This document shows, piece by piece, positions 1-7,395 of a stretch of DNA of 16,117 nucleotides. The stretch is from Clostridiales bacterium. GTDB lineage: Bacteria > Bacillota_A > Clostridia > Christensenellales > Aristaeellaceae. The notes beneath the pieces are model-generated. The model was not told the origin of the DNA and made no database searches. It saw nothing but the letters and a program-made list of their open reading frames with translations. The stretch is taken from NCBI GenBank assembly GCA_024684665.1, contig JAIKWN010000173.1, positions 1 through 16,117 on the forward strand, written 5' to 3'. The position numbers and the translations under genes are program-made. Numbering within the stretch: the stretch's first letter is position 1; each line of letters opens with the position of its first letter.

Positions 1-228
1 CCGTATATCGTTGTTGCCAACTACCGGAACGGAAAGTTTAAAGGAATCCTTACGATGGAGGTCAAAGGGGATACTGCACTTAAAGTCCGCTGGGATACGG
101 CGGGCATTCCGAAGGGATACAAAAGTACCTACTGGCTTTCCCAGTTCCCGAAAGAAAAGGGTACTTATCAGTGTACATGGTACTACGATGATATTTATCT
201 GATTGACCGAACCTTCGTAATCGAGTGA
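1..228 (+). CDS. 3' end of an unrecognised protein, possibly with a beta-sandwich C-terminus (partial)
   Basis: Frame 1 is open from the window edge to TGA at 226-228, giving 75 residues of a C-terminus; the start lies outside the window. The segment is rich in aromatic and beta-prone residues (Tyr-Trp, Trp-Tyr-Tyr-Asp-Asp) and ends in Phe-Val-Ile-Glu. That alternating pattern resembles the last strands of an extracellular Ig-like or beta-sandwich domain, but I do not recognise the family. Codons use more AAA, TTT and TAT than the genes downstream, so base composition is somewhat lower in GC. A terminator-like hairpin follows. Evidence that it is coding is the amino-acid composition and the fit with the terminator; the function is unknown. 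Confidence 0.6.
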   Translation, partial: PYIVVANYRNGKFKGILTMEVKGDTALKVRWDTAGIPKGYKSTYWLSQFPKEKGTYQCTWYYDDIYLIDRTFVIE

Positions 229-284
229 TGGCGAAAAACTGGAAGGTGTTTCGTAAGCGGATCATCCACAACCTAACAGGATAA

Positions 285-320
285 GAGGCATAACCGGGCA
301 TACCGGCTTGCCCCTTTTTC
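285..320 (+). terminator. Probable rho-independent terminator after the first gene
   Basis: GGGCA (296-300) can pair with TGCCC (309-313) across a short loop, and CCGG at 294-297 can alternatively pair with CCGG at 303-306. The run CTTTTTC follows directly. The stem is short, but the T-run and the position between a stop codon and the next promoter support a terminator. Confidence 0.55.
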
Positions 321-334
321 TATTCCGGAAGAAC

Positions 335-363
335 TTGAAAACAGTTGGCACCCGTGCTACAAT
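335..363 (+). promoter_or_regulatory. Sigma-A promoter of the ROK regulator
   Basis: TTGAAA (335-340) and TACAAT (358-363) are separated by exactly 17 bases, and a TG at 355-356 gives an extended -10. Transcription would start near 370. That leaves almost no leader for the ATG at 375 and favours the ATG at 405. A small imperfect palindrome, GCACCCGTGC (348-357), sits in the spacer and could be an operator, but this is weak. Confidence 0.75.
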
Positions 364-391
364 GGTAAAGTCAAATGACCAAAGGATGGAC

Positions 392-397
392 AAGGAG
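392..397 (+). promoter_or_regulatory. Ribosome binding site deciding the ROK start
   Basis: AAGGAG lies 7 bases before ATG 405. The upstream in-frame ATG at 375 has no comparable site and sits about 5 bases from the predicted transcription start. Confidence 0.75.
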
Positions 398-404
398 CAC
401 GGAA

Positions 405-1571
405 ATGTCAACCAGAGGGATGAATAGCGACTTCCAGAAACGATCCAACCGCGGGCTAGCCTTGCGGCTCGTCGCGACCGGAGAATGCCGCTCCCGCATC
501 GAGCTTTCGCGGCGGATGGATCTCACGAAGACCACCATCTCCGTCATCGTTTCGGAGCTGCTCGAAAAGGGCTATCTCACGGAAACACTGCGGCAGACGA
601 CGGGTGAGCCAGGGCCAAATCCTGTGGGGCTTGCGATTGGGTCAGGGGCGCCACGGTACGCTGGTGTCCTGATCCAGCGCGGCTATGCGGAAGCTGCGGT
701 CTGCGACCTCACTATGAAGATGATGAAGTACGAGCGGATGGAACGGGACTGGCAGAGCAACGAAGAGCTGATGGAAGCCGTCTTCCGTCTGTTGGATCAC
801 ATGCTGGACAGCGAAGAACGCATTGCGGGGATTGGCGTTTCCTCCATCGGCCCTGTAGACGTGCGCACGGGGCGAATCCTGCGCCCGCTGTATTTCGGAG
901 AGATCGGGGATATCGACGTGACGGATCAGATCCGGGAGCGGTATGGCCTTCCGGTGTACTTTGATCACGACAACCAGGGAGCTGCTCTCGTGGAATATCT
1001 CTTCGGGGGTGGAAAGGGATTCCAGGACATCTTGATGATCGGCGTGGGGCGTGGTGTCGGCTGCGGTATCATTACACGCGGCAGACGCGTTCACAGCAGC
1101 ACCGGATACACGCCGGAGATTGGCCACATGTCCATCGATGGGCATGGCCGCAAATGCATCTGCGGAAATGTTGGCTGCCTCGAAACCTATATTATGGAGC
1201 ATGTCGTCGAGGAAGCAGTGGAGAAAGCCACGGGGCGGGCCATGGACTATCGGGAAATTTGCCTTGCTGTGGATGATCCGGCCGTGGACGCTGTTATGCG
1301 GGAGATGATCGAAAATCTGTCTACGGCGGTCGTCAGCCTGCTGAACATCCTGAACTTCGAGGTTGTCTTGCTGAATTTGAACGCTCTCTTCTGGCCAGAG
1401 CGTTATGTTGCCCTTCTGGAGGAGCGCATCAACGCGCAGAAATTCTCCCGCTGGGAAGCACACACCCGGGTACGCAAGGCGTCCTTTGGAGACAAGACCC
1501 AGGTACTGGGTGCGGTATGCAATGCGGTCTACCGCTGCTTTGAGGGAGATCTGCCGGAGGAAAACAGGTGA
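405..1571 (+). CDS. ROK-family transcriptional regulator (NagC/XylR type)
   Basis: A 388-residue protein from ATG 405. An N-terminal winged helix-turn-helix (about residues 10-65, reading Ser-Arg-Ile-Glu-Leu-Ser-Arg then Thr-Thr-Ile-Ser) is followed by the sugar-kinase-fold ROK domain. The glycine-rich ATP/sugar loop is near 212-222. The ROK zinc signature is intact: Glu238-x-x-His241 and Cys251, Cys253, Cys258 in CICGNVGCLE. The stretch where ROK kinases carry Asn-Asp-x-Asn reads Asp-His-Asp-Asn (187-190), so the catalytic aspartate position appears to be His, fitting a regulator rather than a kinase. By family precedent it would bind DNA and respond to a sugar or sugar phosphate. Its position upstream of, and in the same direction as, the sugar operon suggests it controls that operon and the operator candidate at 1701-1719. 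Target and effector are inferred. Confidence 0.92.
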   Translation: MSTRGMNSDFQKRSNRGLALRLVATGECRSRIELSRRMDLTKTTISVIVSELLEKGYLTETLRQTTGEPGPNPVGLAIGSGAPRYAGVLIQRGYAEAAVCDLTMKMMKYERMERDWQSNEELMEAVFRLLDHMLDSEERIAGIGVSSIGPVDVRTGRILRPLYFGEIGDIDVTDQIRERYGLPVYFDHDNQGAALVEYLFGGGKGFQDILMIGVGRGVGCGIITRGRRVHSSTGYTPEIGHMSIDGHGRKCICGNVGCLETYIMEHVVEEAVEKATGRAMDYREICLAVDDPAVDAVMREMIENLSTAVVSLLNILNFEVVLLNLNALFWPERYVALLEERINAQKFSRWEAHTRVRKASFGDKTQVLGAVCNAVYRCFEGDLPEENR

Positions 1572-1667
1572 TGCGGGTCTCTGCTTACCGCTTGGATCTA
1601 TCTGTATCTCTGTGTTTTCCCGTTTTTTGTGCAATCCGGAAAAAAAGAGGAAGATATGCAAAAGGCA

Positions 1668-1696
1668 TTGACAAACCCGGTGTAGGAGAGTATAAA
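1668..1696 (+). promoter_or_regulatory. Sigma-A promoter of the sugar operon
   Basis: A perfect -35 TTGACA (1668-1673), a 17-base spacer and TATAAA (1691-1696) make a near-consensus strong promoter about 50 bases upstream of the PfkB gene. The rest of the 1572-1748 gap is T-rich; no convincing terminator for the ROK gene was seen in it. Confidence 0.85.
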
Positions 1697-1700
1697 GATA

Positions 1701-1719
1701 TAGTCAACTGAATTTACTA
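1701..1719 (+). promoter_or_regulatory. Candidate operator palindrome over the transcription start
   Basis: TAGTCAACTGAATTTACTA is a 19-base imperfect palindrome with a central G and 7 of 9 positions paired. It begins 5 bases after the -10 box and so covers the expected transcription start, where a repressor would block initiation. The AT-rich dyad is compatible with ROK repressor sites, and the ROK gene is next door. Assignment is by position and symmetry only; no second copy was noticed. Confidence 0.5.
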
Positions 1720-1748
1720 ATATAAAATCCGGAAGGAGCGTCCGCGAC

Positions 1749-2696
1749 ATGAAAGATCTGTACAGCATCGGCGAAATGGTCATCGATTTCATTCCCGGCT
1801 CGGAACCGGCCAGCTACATCCGCAAGGCCGGCGGCGCGCCCGCCAACGTCGCTATCGCCGCCGTAAAGAACGGGCTTGCAGCCTCCATGTGCTGCAAGGT
1901 CGGAGACGACGATTTTGGCCGTTTCCTGATGGACACCCTGAGGGAATACGGCGTCACGCCCGCCTGCCCTGAGCTCTGTGAAGAGGCCATCACCACCATG
2001 GCTTTTGTCACCTTGACGGAAGATGGCGACCGCCGCTTCACCTTCGCACGGAAGCCTGGAGCGGACATGTTCCTCTCCGAGGCAGACGTGAAAGAAGAAG
2101 ACATAACGGATTCTGCGATCATCCACGCCGGCTCCTGCTCTCTTTCTGCGCAGCCCGAAGCGGCTGCGACCATTCGCGCCATGCGTTTGGCGCACGAGAT
2201 GGGCAAGCTGGTCAGCTTCGACGTCAACTACCGCAACGTCATGTGGAAGGACGACGTGGACGCCTGCGTCGCCGCCGTTCGTTCTGTGCTTCCCTGGGTG
2301 GATTTGCTCAAGATCTCCGAGGAAGAGGTGGATATGATGGGCGGTGAGGCCGCGATCCCGACCCTCATGCGGGAGAACGGCATCGCTCTTGTCATCCAGA
2401 CGTTGGGCTCCAAGGGCGCCCGCGCCTACTTTGGCGGGACGAGCTTCGATGTGCCCGGACGCAAAGTAAAGGCTGTTGACGCCACCGGCGCTGGTGACGC
2501 ATTTTGGGGCGCATTCCTCTCCAAGCTGCGCATTCTGGGTATCGGCAACGCTGCGGAGCTGACCGAAAGCGCGATCCGTGAAGCTCTCGCTTACGGAAAC
2601 GTGTCCGGCGGTATCTGCGTGCAGCATAAGGGCGCCATCGCGTCCATCCCCACCCGGGCGCAGATCGAGGCGGTACTCGCGGAGGAAGGCAAATGA
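1749..2696 (+). CDS. PfkB-family carbohydrate kinase (fructokinase-like)
   Basis: A 315-residue ribokinase/PfkB protein, the normal family length. The N-terminal sugar-binding signature GGAPANVA is at 28-35. The C-terminal signature DATGAGDAFWGAF is at 244-256, with the catalytic base Asp250 in the GAGD anion hole. The protein would transfer phosphate from ATP to a hydroxymethyl group of a ketose in the cytoplasm. Fructokinases are the closest style I recognise, but a kinase for allulose, tagatose or another ketose fits equally well. The SD GGAAGGAG (1731-1738) lies 10 bases upstream of ATG. It is the first gene of the operon, and its TGA overlaps the next ATG (ATGA), indicating translational coupling to the epimerase. 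Confidence 0.93.
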   Translation: MKDLYSIGEMVIDFIPGSEPASYIRKAGGAPANVAIAAVKNGLAASMCCKVGDDDFGRFLMDTLREYGVTPACPELCEEAITTMAFVTLTEDGDRRFTFARKPGADMFLSEADVKEEDITDSAIIHAGSCSLSAQPEAAATIRAMRLAHEMGKLVSFDVNYRNVMWKDDVDACVAAVRSVLPWVDLLKISEEEVDMMGGEAAIPTLMRENGIALVIQTLGSKGARAYFGGTSFDVPGRKVKAVDATGAGDAFWGAFLSKLRILGIGNAAELTESAIREALAYGNVSGGICVQHKGAIASIPTRAQIEAVLAEEGK

Positions 2697-3391
2697 GCGC
2701 ATCCCTTTGGCAGGAGAAGTGCATTCTCTCTCCATCCCTCATCTGCCTGGACATGACTAACCTGGAAAGTCAGACGAAGACACTGGAAGCCGGCGGCATC
2801 CGCGCGCTTCACGTGGACATCCTGGACGGACACTTCTCACCTTCCATGCCCCTGGGGCTCGACACCGTACGTCAACTTCGTGCTAAGACGGGCCTCGTGT
2901 TCGACTGCCACGTGATGACGACAGCGAACGACTACTTCGTAAATGAGCTTCTGGATATCGGTGTGCAGCAGATCGTCTTCCACGGGGAGACGGAGCCCCA
3001 TGTCGACGGCATGCTGAACCGCATTCATGCCGCCGGCGTGCGTGCGGGCGTGGCGCTGAAACCAGGAACGCCGCTTTCGACCCTCGATTACGTGCTGGAG
3101 AAATGCGATACGGTACTCCTCATGCTGATCAATCCCGGCTATGCCTTTGTGAAGGGCGAGAAGCAGGTCTCCTATGCGGAGCGGAAGATCCGCGAGCTGC
3201 GGGAACGAATCGATAAGCAGGGGCTTCCGACGCTCATTGAGCTGGACGGGCGTGTCAGTCCGGACAACATCAAAAACTGGAGCAACCTTGCAGACATCTT
3301 CGTCACCGGAAGCACCTGCCTCAAAAAGAACGATCTGACGGGAAGCCTGCGGGATCTCGAAGAACTGCGGGAGAACGCGATTCATGCGTAA
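2693..3391 (+). CDS. Ribulose-phosphate 3-epimerase-like (beta/alpha)8 barrel, variant
   Basis: 232 residues, the usual length for the RPE/AlsE family. Conserved points are Ser13 in LSPSL, metal ligands His40 and Asp42 in HVDILDGHF, His73 in DCHVM, and the second catalytic Asp185 in IELDG. This is the His-Asp-His-Asp set of metal-dependent C3 epimerases acting on phosphorylated ketoses. The strand-6 phosphate loop, normally Val-x-Pro-Gly-Phe-x-Gly-Gln, reads INPGYAFVKGEK (146-157), and the residue after IELDG is Arg rather than Gly. The enzyme may therefore have a changed substrate, for example allulose-6-phosphate or another 2-ketose phosphate, rather than being housekeeping Rpe. It starts inside the PfkB stop codon (ATGA) with SD GGAGG (2681-2685). 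The specific substrate is inference. Confidence 0.88.
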   Translation: MSASLWQEKCILSPSLICLDMTNLESQTKTLEAGGIRALHVDILDGHFSPSMPLGLDTVRQLRAKTGLVFDCHVMTTANDYFVNELLDIGVQQIVFHGETEPHVDGMLNRIHAAGVRAGVALKPGTPLSTLDYVLEKCDTVLLMLINPGYAFVKGEKQVSYAERKIRELRERIDKQGLPTLIELDGRVSPDNIKNWSNLADIFVTGSTCLKKNDLTGSLRDLEELRENAIHA

Positions 3392-3403
3392 CAGGAGGAC
3401 AGC

Positions 3404-3976
3404 ATGACTTTTTCAGAAGAATACAAAGCCACATGCAGCGACGTGATCGGTGAATTGACTCGCGTGCTGGACAGCATCGATCCCGCGCAGCTAGAGCGCC
3501 TGAAAGATGCGATTCTCGCAGCGGATCAGGTCTTCTTTGTTGGCGTCGGCCGCGTCATGCTCTCTCTGCAGAGCGTATGCAAACGCCTGGCACACCTTGG
3601 CATCCGTGCCCACTACGTGGGTGAAATCACTGAGCCGGCTATTACAAAAAACGATCTGCTGATCGTAGGATCCGGAAGTGGAGCTTCCCTGTTCCCACTC
3701 GGCATCGCGAAGAAGGCAAGGACTGCGGTAGACTGCACGATCGTGCACATTGGCTCTAATCCGAACAGCGAGATGAAAAATGTCGCTGATTTCATGGTGC
3801 GCATCCCTGTTCGTACGAAGCTGTATCTCGAGGATGAAATCGATTCCTGCCAGCCCATGACCAGTCTGTTTGAACAGAGTCTTCTGCTTCTCGGCGATAT
3901 TCTAGCCAAGATGATCATCGATGAGCGGAAGCTTGACATGAAGGGCCTCTGGCAGTATCACGCAAATCTCGAGTAA
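3404..3976 (+). CDS. SIS-domain sugar phosphate isomerase, 6-phospho-3-hexuloisomerase (HxlB)-like
   Basis: A 190-residue single SIS domain, matching the roughly 180-190 residues of PHI/HxlB proteins. GVGRVM (47-52) takes the place of the usual GAGRS strand-1 loop. VGSGSGAS (88-95) is the phosphate-binding serine loop, where PHI enzymes usually have SGSGET. Glu157 in LFEQ corresponds to the catalytic glutamate of PHI, and the C-terminus YHANLE (185-190) carries the end motif I associate with HxlB proteins. PHI interconverts D-arabino-3-hexulose-6-phosphate and fructose-6-phosphate in the ribulose monophosphate pathway. No HPS (HxlA) partner is seen here; the neighbour is an RPE-type epimerase instead. 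The SD AGGAGG (3393-3398) is 5 bases from ATG and 12 bases separate it from the previous stop. The altered loops leave the substrate open. Confidence 0.82.
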   Translation: MTFSEEYKATCSDVIGELTRVLDSIDPAQLERLKDAILAADQVFFVGVGRVMLSLQSVCKRLAHLGIRAHYVGEITEPAITKNDLLIVGSGSGASLFPLGIAKKARTAVDCTIVHIGSNPNSEMKNVADFMVRIPVRTKLYLEDEIDSCQPMTSLFEQSLLLLGDILAKMIIDERKLDMKGLWQYHANLE

Positions 3977-3988
3977 GAGGATAGAATT

Positions 3989-5041
3989 ATGCTTCAGCAA
4001 TCGGAACTCATGAAAAGAGTCGGTTCTCTTCAGCAGATTGCGCATGTGCGCCCGGTCTCCTATCTGGAGGGGCGTAGCGCCGGTTTGCGGGCTTTCGAGG
4101 TCAAAAATGGTCCGCTTTCGTATACGCTGATGGCTGACAAGTGCCTGGATATGAGTGAACTCAGCTATAATGGCGTAAACTTCAGCTTCCTCTCCAAACC
4201 TGGTTTGCAGGGGCGCAACCCCTATGACACGAACGGCGATGAGGCCATTCGTTCCATCATGGGTGGTATGTTTTTCACCGCAGGCGTGGAAAACATCTGT
4301 GCTCCCTGCCGGATCGAGGGAACTGATTATCCCATGCATGGACGTATGCGCACCACCCCAGGCGAGCACCTCTCCTCCGACGCCTTCTGGGCGGAGGACG
4401 GCTATCACTTAGCCGTTTCCGGGGAAATGCGGGAAGCAGCGCTCTTCGGGGAAAACATGGTTCTGCGCCGCTGCATTGAGACAGTCTACGGAACGAAGAC
4501 CATCACCCTGACCGACACCTTTGAAAATCAGGCATTCCGGGACGAGCCGCTAATGCTGCTCTATCATATCAACCTAGGTTGGCCCTTCCTCGATGAAAAC
4601 CTTCGGCTCTATCTCCCAACGAAGAGTGTCACCCCAAGGGATGAGGCCTCCAGGGGGCACGAAGCGGAATACGACCGTATGGATCCTCCAAAGGAGAATG
4701 AGCCGGAATACGTCTTCATCCACGACATGAAGACTGACGGCGAGGGCGGAACCCGCGTGCTTGCGGTGAACGAAAGCCTTAACTTGGGACTTGAGATCCG
4801 CTGGAACACCAAAAATCTCCCCCGGTTCATGCAGTGGAAATCCACTGCCGCTGGCGACTATGTCATTGGCCTGGAGCCCGCCAACTCCAGCGTCTTTGGC
4901 CGCCCCTGGCACGAGGAGCACGGCAGCGTGCACACCCTCGCGCCTTTTGCAAAGGAAACGAATGTCCTCTCTTTCACGGTGCTAGACGGTAAAAAAGAGA
5001 TTGACGACGCCCTTGCGGCGTTCGGATGCGACTTCCGGTAA
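3989..5041 (+). CDS. DUF4432 aldose 1-epimerase (mutarotase)-like protein
   Basis: A 350-residue protein resembling the DUF4432 group of the galactose-mutarotase-like superfamily. Recognisable stretches are LMADKCLDMSELSYNG (residues 46-61), a Met-His-Gly-Arg segment about a third of the way in (PMHGRMR), LLYHINLGWP in the middle, and GLEPANSSVFGR near the C-terminus. These carry candidate active-site His, Glu and Asn residues for ring opening. Members usually accompany sugar catabolic operons and are thought to interconvert anomers or bind sugar phosphates; few have been assayed. Its place between the SIS isomerase and the aldose-ketose isomerase suggests it supplies the right anomer to the isomerase. 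ATG is preceded by AGAGG (3976-3980). The exact function is uncertain; the family placement is moderately sure. Confidence 0.82.
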   Translation: MLQQSELMKRVGSLQQIAHVRPVSYLEGRSAGLRAFEVKNGPLSYTLMADKCLDMSELSYNGVNFSFLSKPGLQGRNPYDTNGDEAIRSIMGGMFFTAGVENICAPCRIEGTDYPMHGRMRTTPGEHLSSDAFWAEDGYHLAVSGEMREAALFGENMVLRRCIETVYGTKTITLTDTFENQAFRDEPLMLLYHINLGWPFLDENLRLYLPTKSVTPRDEASRGHEAEYDRMDPPKENEPEYVFIHDMKTDGEGGTRVLAVNESLNLGLEIRWNTKNLPRFMQWKSTAAGDYVIGLEPANSSVFGRPWHEEHGSVHTLAPFAKETNVLSFTVLDGKKEIDDALAAFGCDFR

Positions 5042-5085
5042 TCCAGGAACCTACCTTCAATTATAAAAAGAAAGGCCGTGCAAAC

Positions 5086-5772
5086 ATGAAACGCTCTGAC
5101 ATCAACAAGTGCATCCGGGAATTTGAGGCGATTCTGAAAGAGTATCGCTTCGCGCTGCCCCCCTTCCTCAGCTTCACTCCGGAAGAGTGGCAGGAGAAGG
5201 GCCACGAATATGACGAGATTCGCGACAACGCCCTGGGCTGGGACATCACTGACTATGGCGAGGGTCACTTTGACAAGAAGGGCCTGTATCTGATCACACT
5301 GCGCAACGGCAACGTGCACAATGCAAAGTACACGAAGACCTACGCTGAGAAGATCATGATGCTGAAGGAAGGGCAGGTTTCCCCGAACCACTTCCACTGG
5401 CATAAGATGGAGGATATCATCAACCGCGGGGGCGGAAACCTCGTCTTCCGACTCTGGAACGCGGACAAGGATGAGAAGGTGGACCGCGAGAGCGACGTGA
5501 AGATCTTCTCCGATGGACGCGAATACACCGTGCCCGCCGGCTCTGAGATCATCCTCGAGCCCGGCCAGAGCCTCTCTCTCTATCCATACTACTATCACGA
5601 GTTCACGATCCAGCCTGGCACCGGCTACGCCATCATCGGCGAAGTCTCCATGTGCAACGACGACAACACGGACAACTGCTTCGAAGAGGCGCAGGGCCGT
5701 TTCCCGACCATCGAGGAAGATGAGCCGCCCTATCGTCTGCTCTGCACCGAGTATCCGCCCGCAAAAGACTGA
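5086..5772 (+). CDS. D-lyxose ketol-isomerase family cupin (lyxose/mannose isomerase)
   Basis: 228 residues from ATG 5086; an in-frame ATG at 5026 would overlap the previous gene and lacks a good SD, whereas 5086 has AAAGG upstream. It is a single cupin with the metal site His102-x-His104 and Glu109 in NHFHWHKMED, and His171 in YYYHEF. This arrangement and length match the D-lyxose isomerase group that includes the roughly 227-residue E. coli O157 enzyme. Those enzymes use Mn2+ to interconvert D-lyxose with D-xylulose and D-mannose with D-fructose. In this operon it would make a ketose for the PfkB kinase. Family assignment is strong. The physiological sugar may be another aldose with the same C2 configuration. 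Confidence 0.9.
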   Translation: MKRSDINKCIREFEAILKEYRFALPPFLSFTPEEWQEKGHEYDEIRDNALGWDITDYGEGHFDKKGLYLITLRNGNVHNAKYTKTYAEKIMMLKEGQVSPNHFHWHKMEDIINRGGGNLVFRLWNADKDEKVDRESDVKIFSDGREYTVPAGSEIILEPGQSLSLYPYYYHEFTIQPGTGYAIIGEVSMCNDDNTDNCFEEAQGRFPTIEEDEPPYRLLCTEYPPAKD

Positions 5773-5819
5773 AAAGCGAGCAAATGAGAGAAAAATCATA
5801 AGGAGAAAGGAGCAGACGA

Positions 5820-7331
5820 ATGAGCGAATATGCCGTTTCCATGGAGCATATCACGAAGACTTTCCCCGGCGTCAAAGCGCTGGACGACGTGCAGCTCCAC
5901 CTGAAATCCGGGCGTGTGATGGCGCTTCTGGGTGAGAACGGTGCGGGCAAATCGACGCTGATGAAAATCCTCTCCGGCGTCTATACCCGCGATTCCGGCA
6001 ACATCGAAGTCTTCGGGCAGAAGATCGAAGGTGACCTGAATACGAAGCAGGCGCAGGCGCTGGGCATCGCCATCATCCACCAGGAGCTGAACATGTGCCA
6101 GCACCTCAGCGTCGCTGCTAATATGTTCCTCGGGCGTGAGCTCATCAAACACGGGCGCCTTGACACCGCAGAGATGAACCGCCGTGCCACAGCGGAGCTC
6201 GCAAAACTGGGCATCCATGACATCGATCCGGACGAAATCGTTGGCAACCTGACCGTCGGCCGGCAGCAGATGGTCGAGATTGGTAAGGCGTTGCTCATCA
6301 ACGCGAAGGTCCTTGTTATGGACGAGCCCTCCTCATCCCTCTCGAATGCGGAAATCGAGGAGATGTTCCGTATCGTGCATGAGCTGAAGGCCATGGGCAC
6401 CGCCATAGTCTACATCAGCCACCGATTGGGCGAGCTGCACCACATCGTGGACGACGTCACCATCATGCGCGACGGCCATTACATCACCGAGGGCAAATTT
6501 GAGGACTTCACCATGGAGCAGATCATTGCAAACATGGTGGGCCGCGAAATCACGAACCAGTTCCCGCGTGACGACGTGCCACGAGGCAAGAAGGTCCTCG
6601 AGGTCAAACACCTGAAGGCCGGGCGCATGGTCCGCGACGTTTCCTTCGATGTGTACGAAGGCGAAGTGCTTGGTTTCTCCGGCCTTGTTGGCGCGGGACG
6701 AACGGAGACTATGCGTGCCATCTTTGGCGCAGATCCGAAGGAGAGCGGCGAGATCATCTTGGACGGCAAGGCACTGCTCATCACCGATCCAGGCTCTGCC
6801 ATCCGCCAGGGCATCGTGCTTGCGCCGGAAGACCGCAAGAAGGAAGGCCTCTGTACGAAGCTCTCTATCCGGGACAATATCGCTCTGCCGAACCTCGACA
6901 TCATCGCGGCCAACAAGATTGGACACATCGACAAAAAGGTCGAGAACGAAATGATTGAGAAGGGCAGGAACTCCCTCACAATCAAGATGGCGGGTCCGGA
7001 GATCGAGGCGGGCAGCCTTTCCGGCGGAAACCAGCAGAAGGTCGTCGTGGCCAAGTGGCTGGCGCGCCAGTCCCGCGTCATCATCTTCGACGAGCCGACC
7101 CGCGGCATCGACGTCGCGGCGAAGGTCGAAATCTACGACATCATCAACGAGCTGAAGAAGCAGGGCGTCGGTGTCGTGATCGTTTCCTCGGAGCTCCCCG
7201 AGGTCATGGGCATCTCCGACCGGATCATCGTCATGTGCAACGGACGGATTACCGGCGAGGTCGACCCGCGGCATACCACAGAAGAAGAGATCATGACCTA
7301 CGCGACGCAGTTCGGCGAGAACGCGACCTGA
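5820..7331 (+). CDS. Sugar ABC transporter ATP-binding protein, double-domain (RbsA/MglA type)
   Basis: 503 residues with two fused nucleotide-binding domains, as expected for RbsA/MglA/AraG. Domain 1 has Walker A GENGAGKST (38-46), Q-loop Gln88, signature LTVGRQQ (144-150) and Walker B VLVMDEP (164-170). Domain 2 has the degenerate Walker A typical of this class (VGAGRTET), an intact signature SLSGGNQQK (399-407) and IIFDEP (421-426). It energises uptake of a monosaccharide with the permease and binding protein that follow. The SD AAAGGAG (5806-5812) is 7 bases from ATG. The spacer to the permease contains a hairpin (7331-7367). Confidence 0.96.
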   Translation: MSEYAVSMEHITKTFPGVKALDDVQLHLKSGRVMALLGENGAGKSTLMKILSGVYTRDSGNIEVFGQKIEGDLNTKQAQALGIAIIHQELNMCQHLSVAANMFLGRELIKHGRLDTAEMNRRATAELAKLGIHDIDPDEIVGNLTVGRQQMVEIGKALLINAKVLVMDEPSSSLSNAEIEEMFRIVHELKAMGTAIVYISHRLGELHHIVDDVTIMRDGHYITEGKFEDFTMEQIIANMVGREITNQFPRDDVPRGKKVLEVKHLKAGRMVRDVSFDVYEGEVLGFSGLVGAGRTETMRAIFGADPKESGEIILDGKALLITDPGSAIRQGIVLAPEDRKKEGLCTKLSIRDNIALPNLDIIAANKIGHIDKKVENEMIEKGRNSLTIKMAGPEIEAGSLSGGNQQKVVVAKWLARQSRVIIFDEPTRGIDVAAKVEIYDIINELKKQGVGVVIVSSELPEVMGISDRIIVMCNGRITGEVDPRHTTEEEIMTYATQFGENAT

Positions 7332-7367
7332 CGCGCGCATTCCAGCAAACCGGAATACACAGCGCGT
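7331..7367 (+). promoter_or_regulatory. Intercistronic hairpin between ATPase and permease genes
   Basis: ACGCGC (7331-7336) pairs with GCGCGT (7362-7367), and inside it ATTCC (7339-7343) pairs with GGAAT (7352-7356). It begins on the last base of the ATPase stop codon and has no T-run, so it is more likely an mRNA processing or stability element than a terminator. Confidence 0.45.
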
Positions 7368-7395
7368 CTCAACAACAAAGAAGGAGCCTTATACC

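Noticed and set aside
338..352. Possible CcpA cre site in the ROK promoter (TGAAAACAGTTGGCA)
   Set aside because: It lacks the central CG and correct spacing to the terminal CA of the cre consensus.
1572..1660. Possible terminator after the ROK gene (T-rich stretch followed by A-rich stretch)
   Set aside because: No GC-rich stem precedes the T-run; only weak T/A pairing is possible.
642..1661. Minus-strand open frame of 339 codons opposite the ROK gene
   Set aside because: It overlaps an intact ROK regulator with its zinc signature and has no domain of its own.
1704..2735. Minus-strand open frame of 343 codons opposite the PfkB gene
   Set aside because: It runs through the sugar operon promoter and the PfkB signatures on the other strand; a composition artefact.
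2693..3976. Epimerase plus SIS pair read as an HPS-PHI (hxlA-hxlB) formaldehyde-fixation module
   Set aside because: The barrel protein has the RPE metal set His40/Asp42/His73/Asp185 and no Asp-x-Lys-x-x-Asp motif of HPS.
6333..7340. Minus-strand open frame of 335 codons opposite the ABC ATPase
   Set aside because: The plus-strand gene has all the ABC motifs; the antisense product is His/Asp/Val-rich in the way typical of reverse frames.
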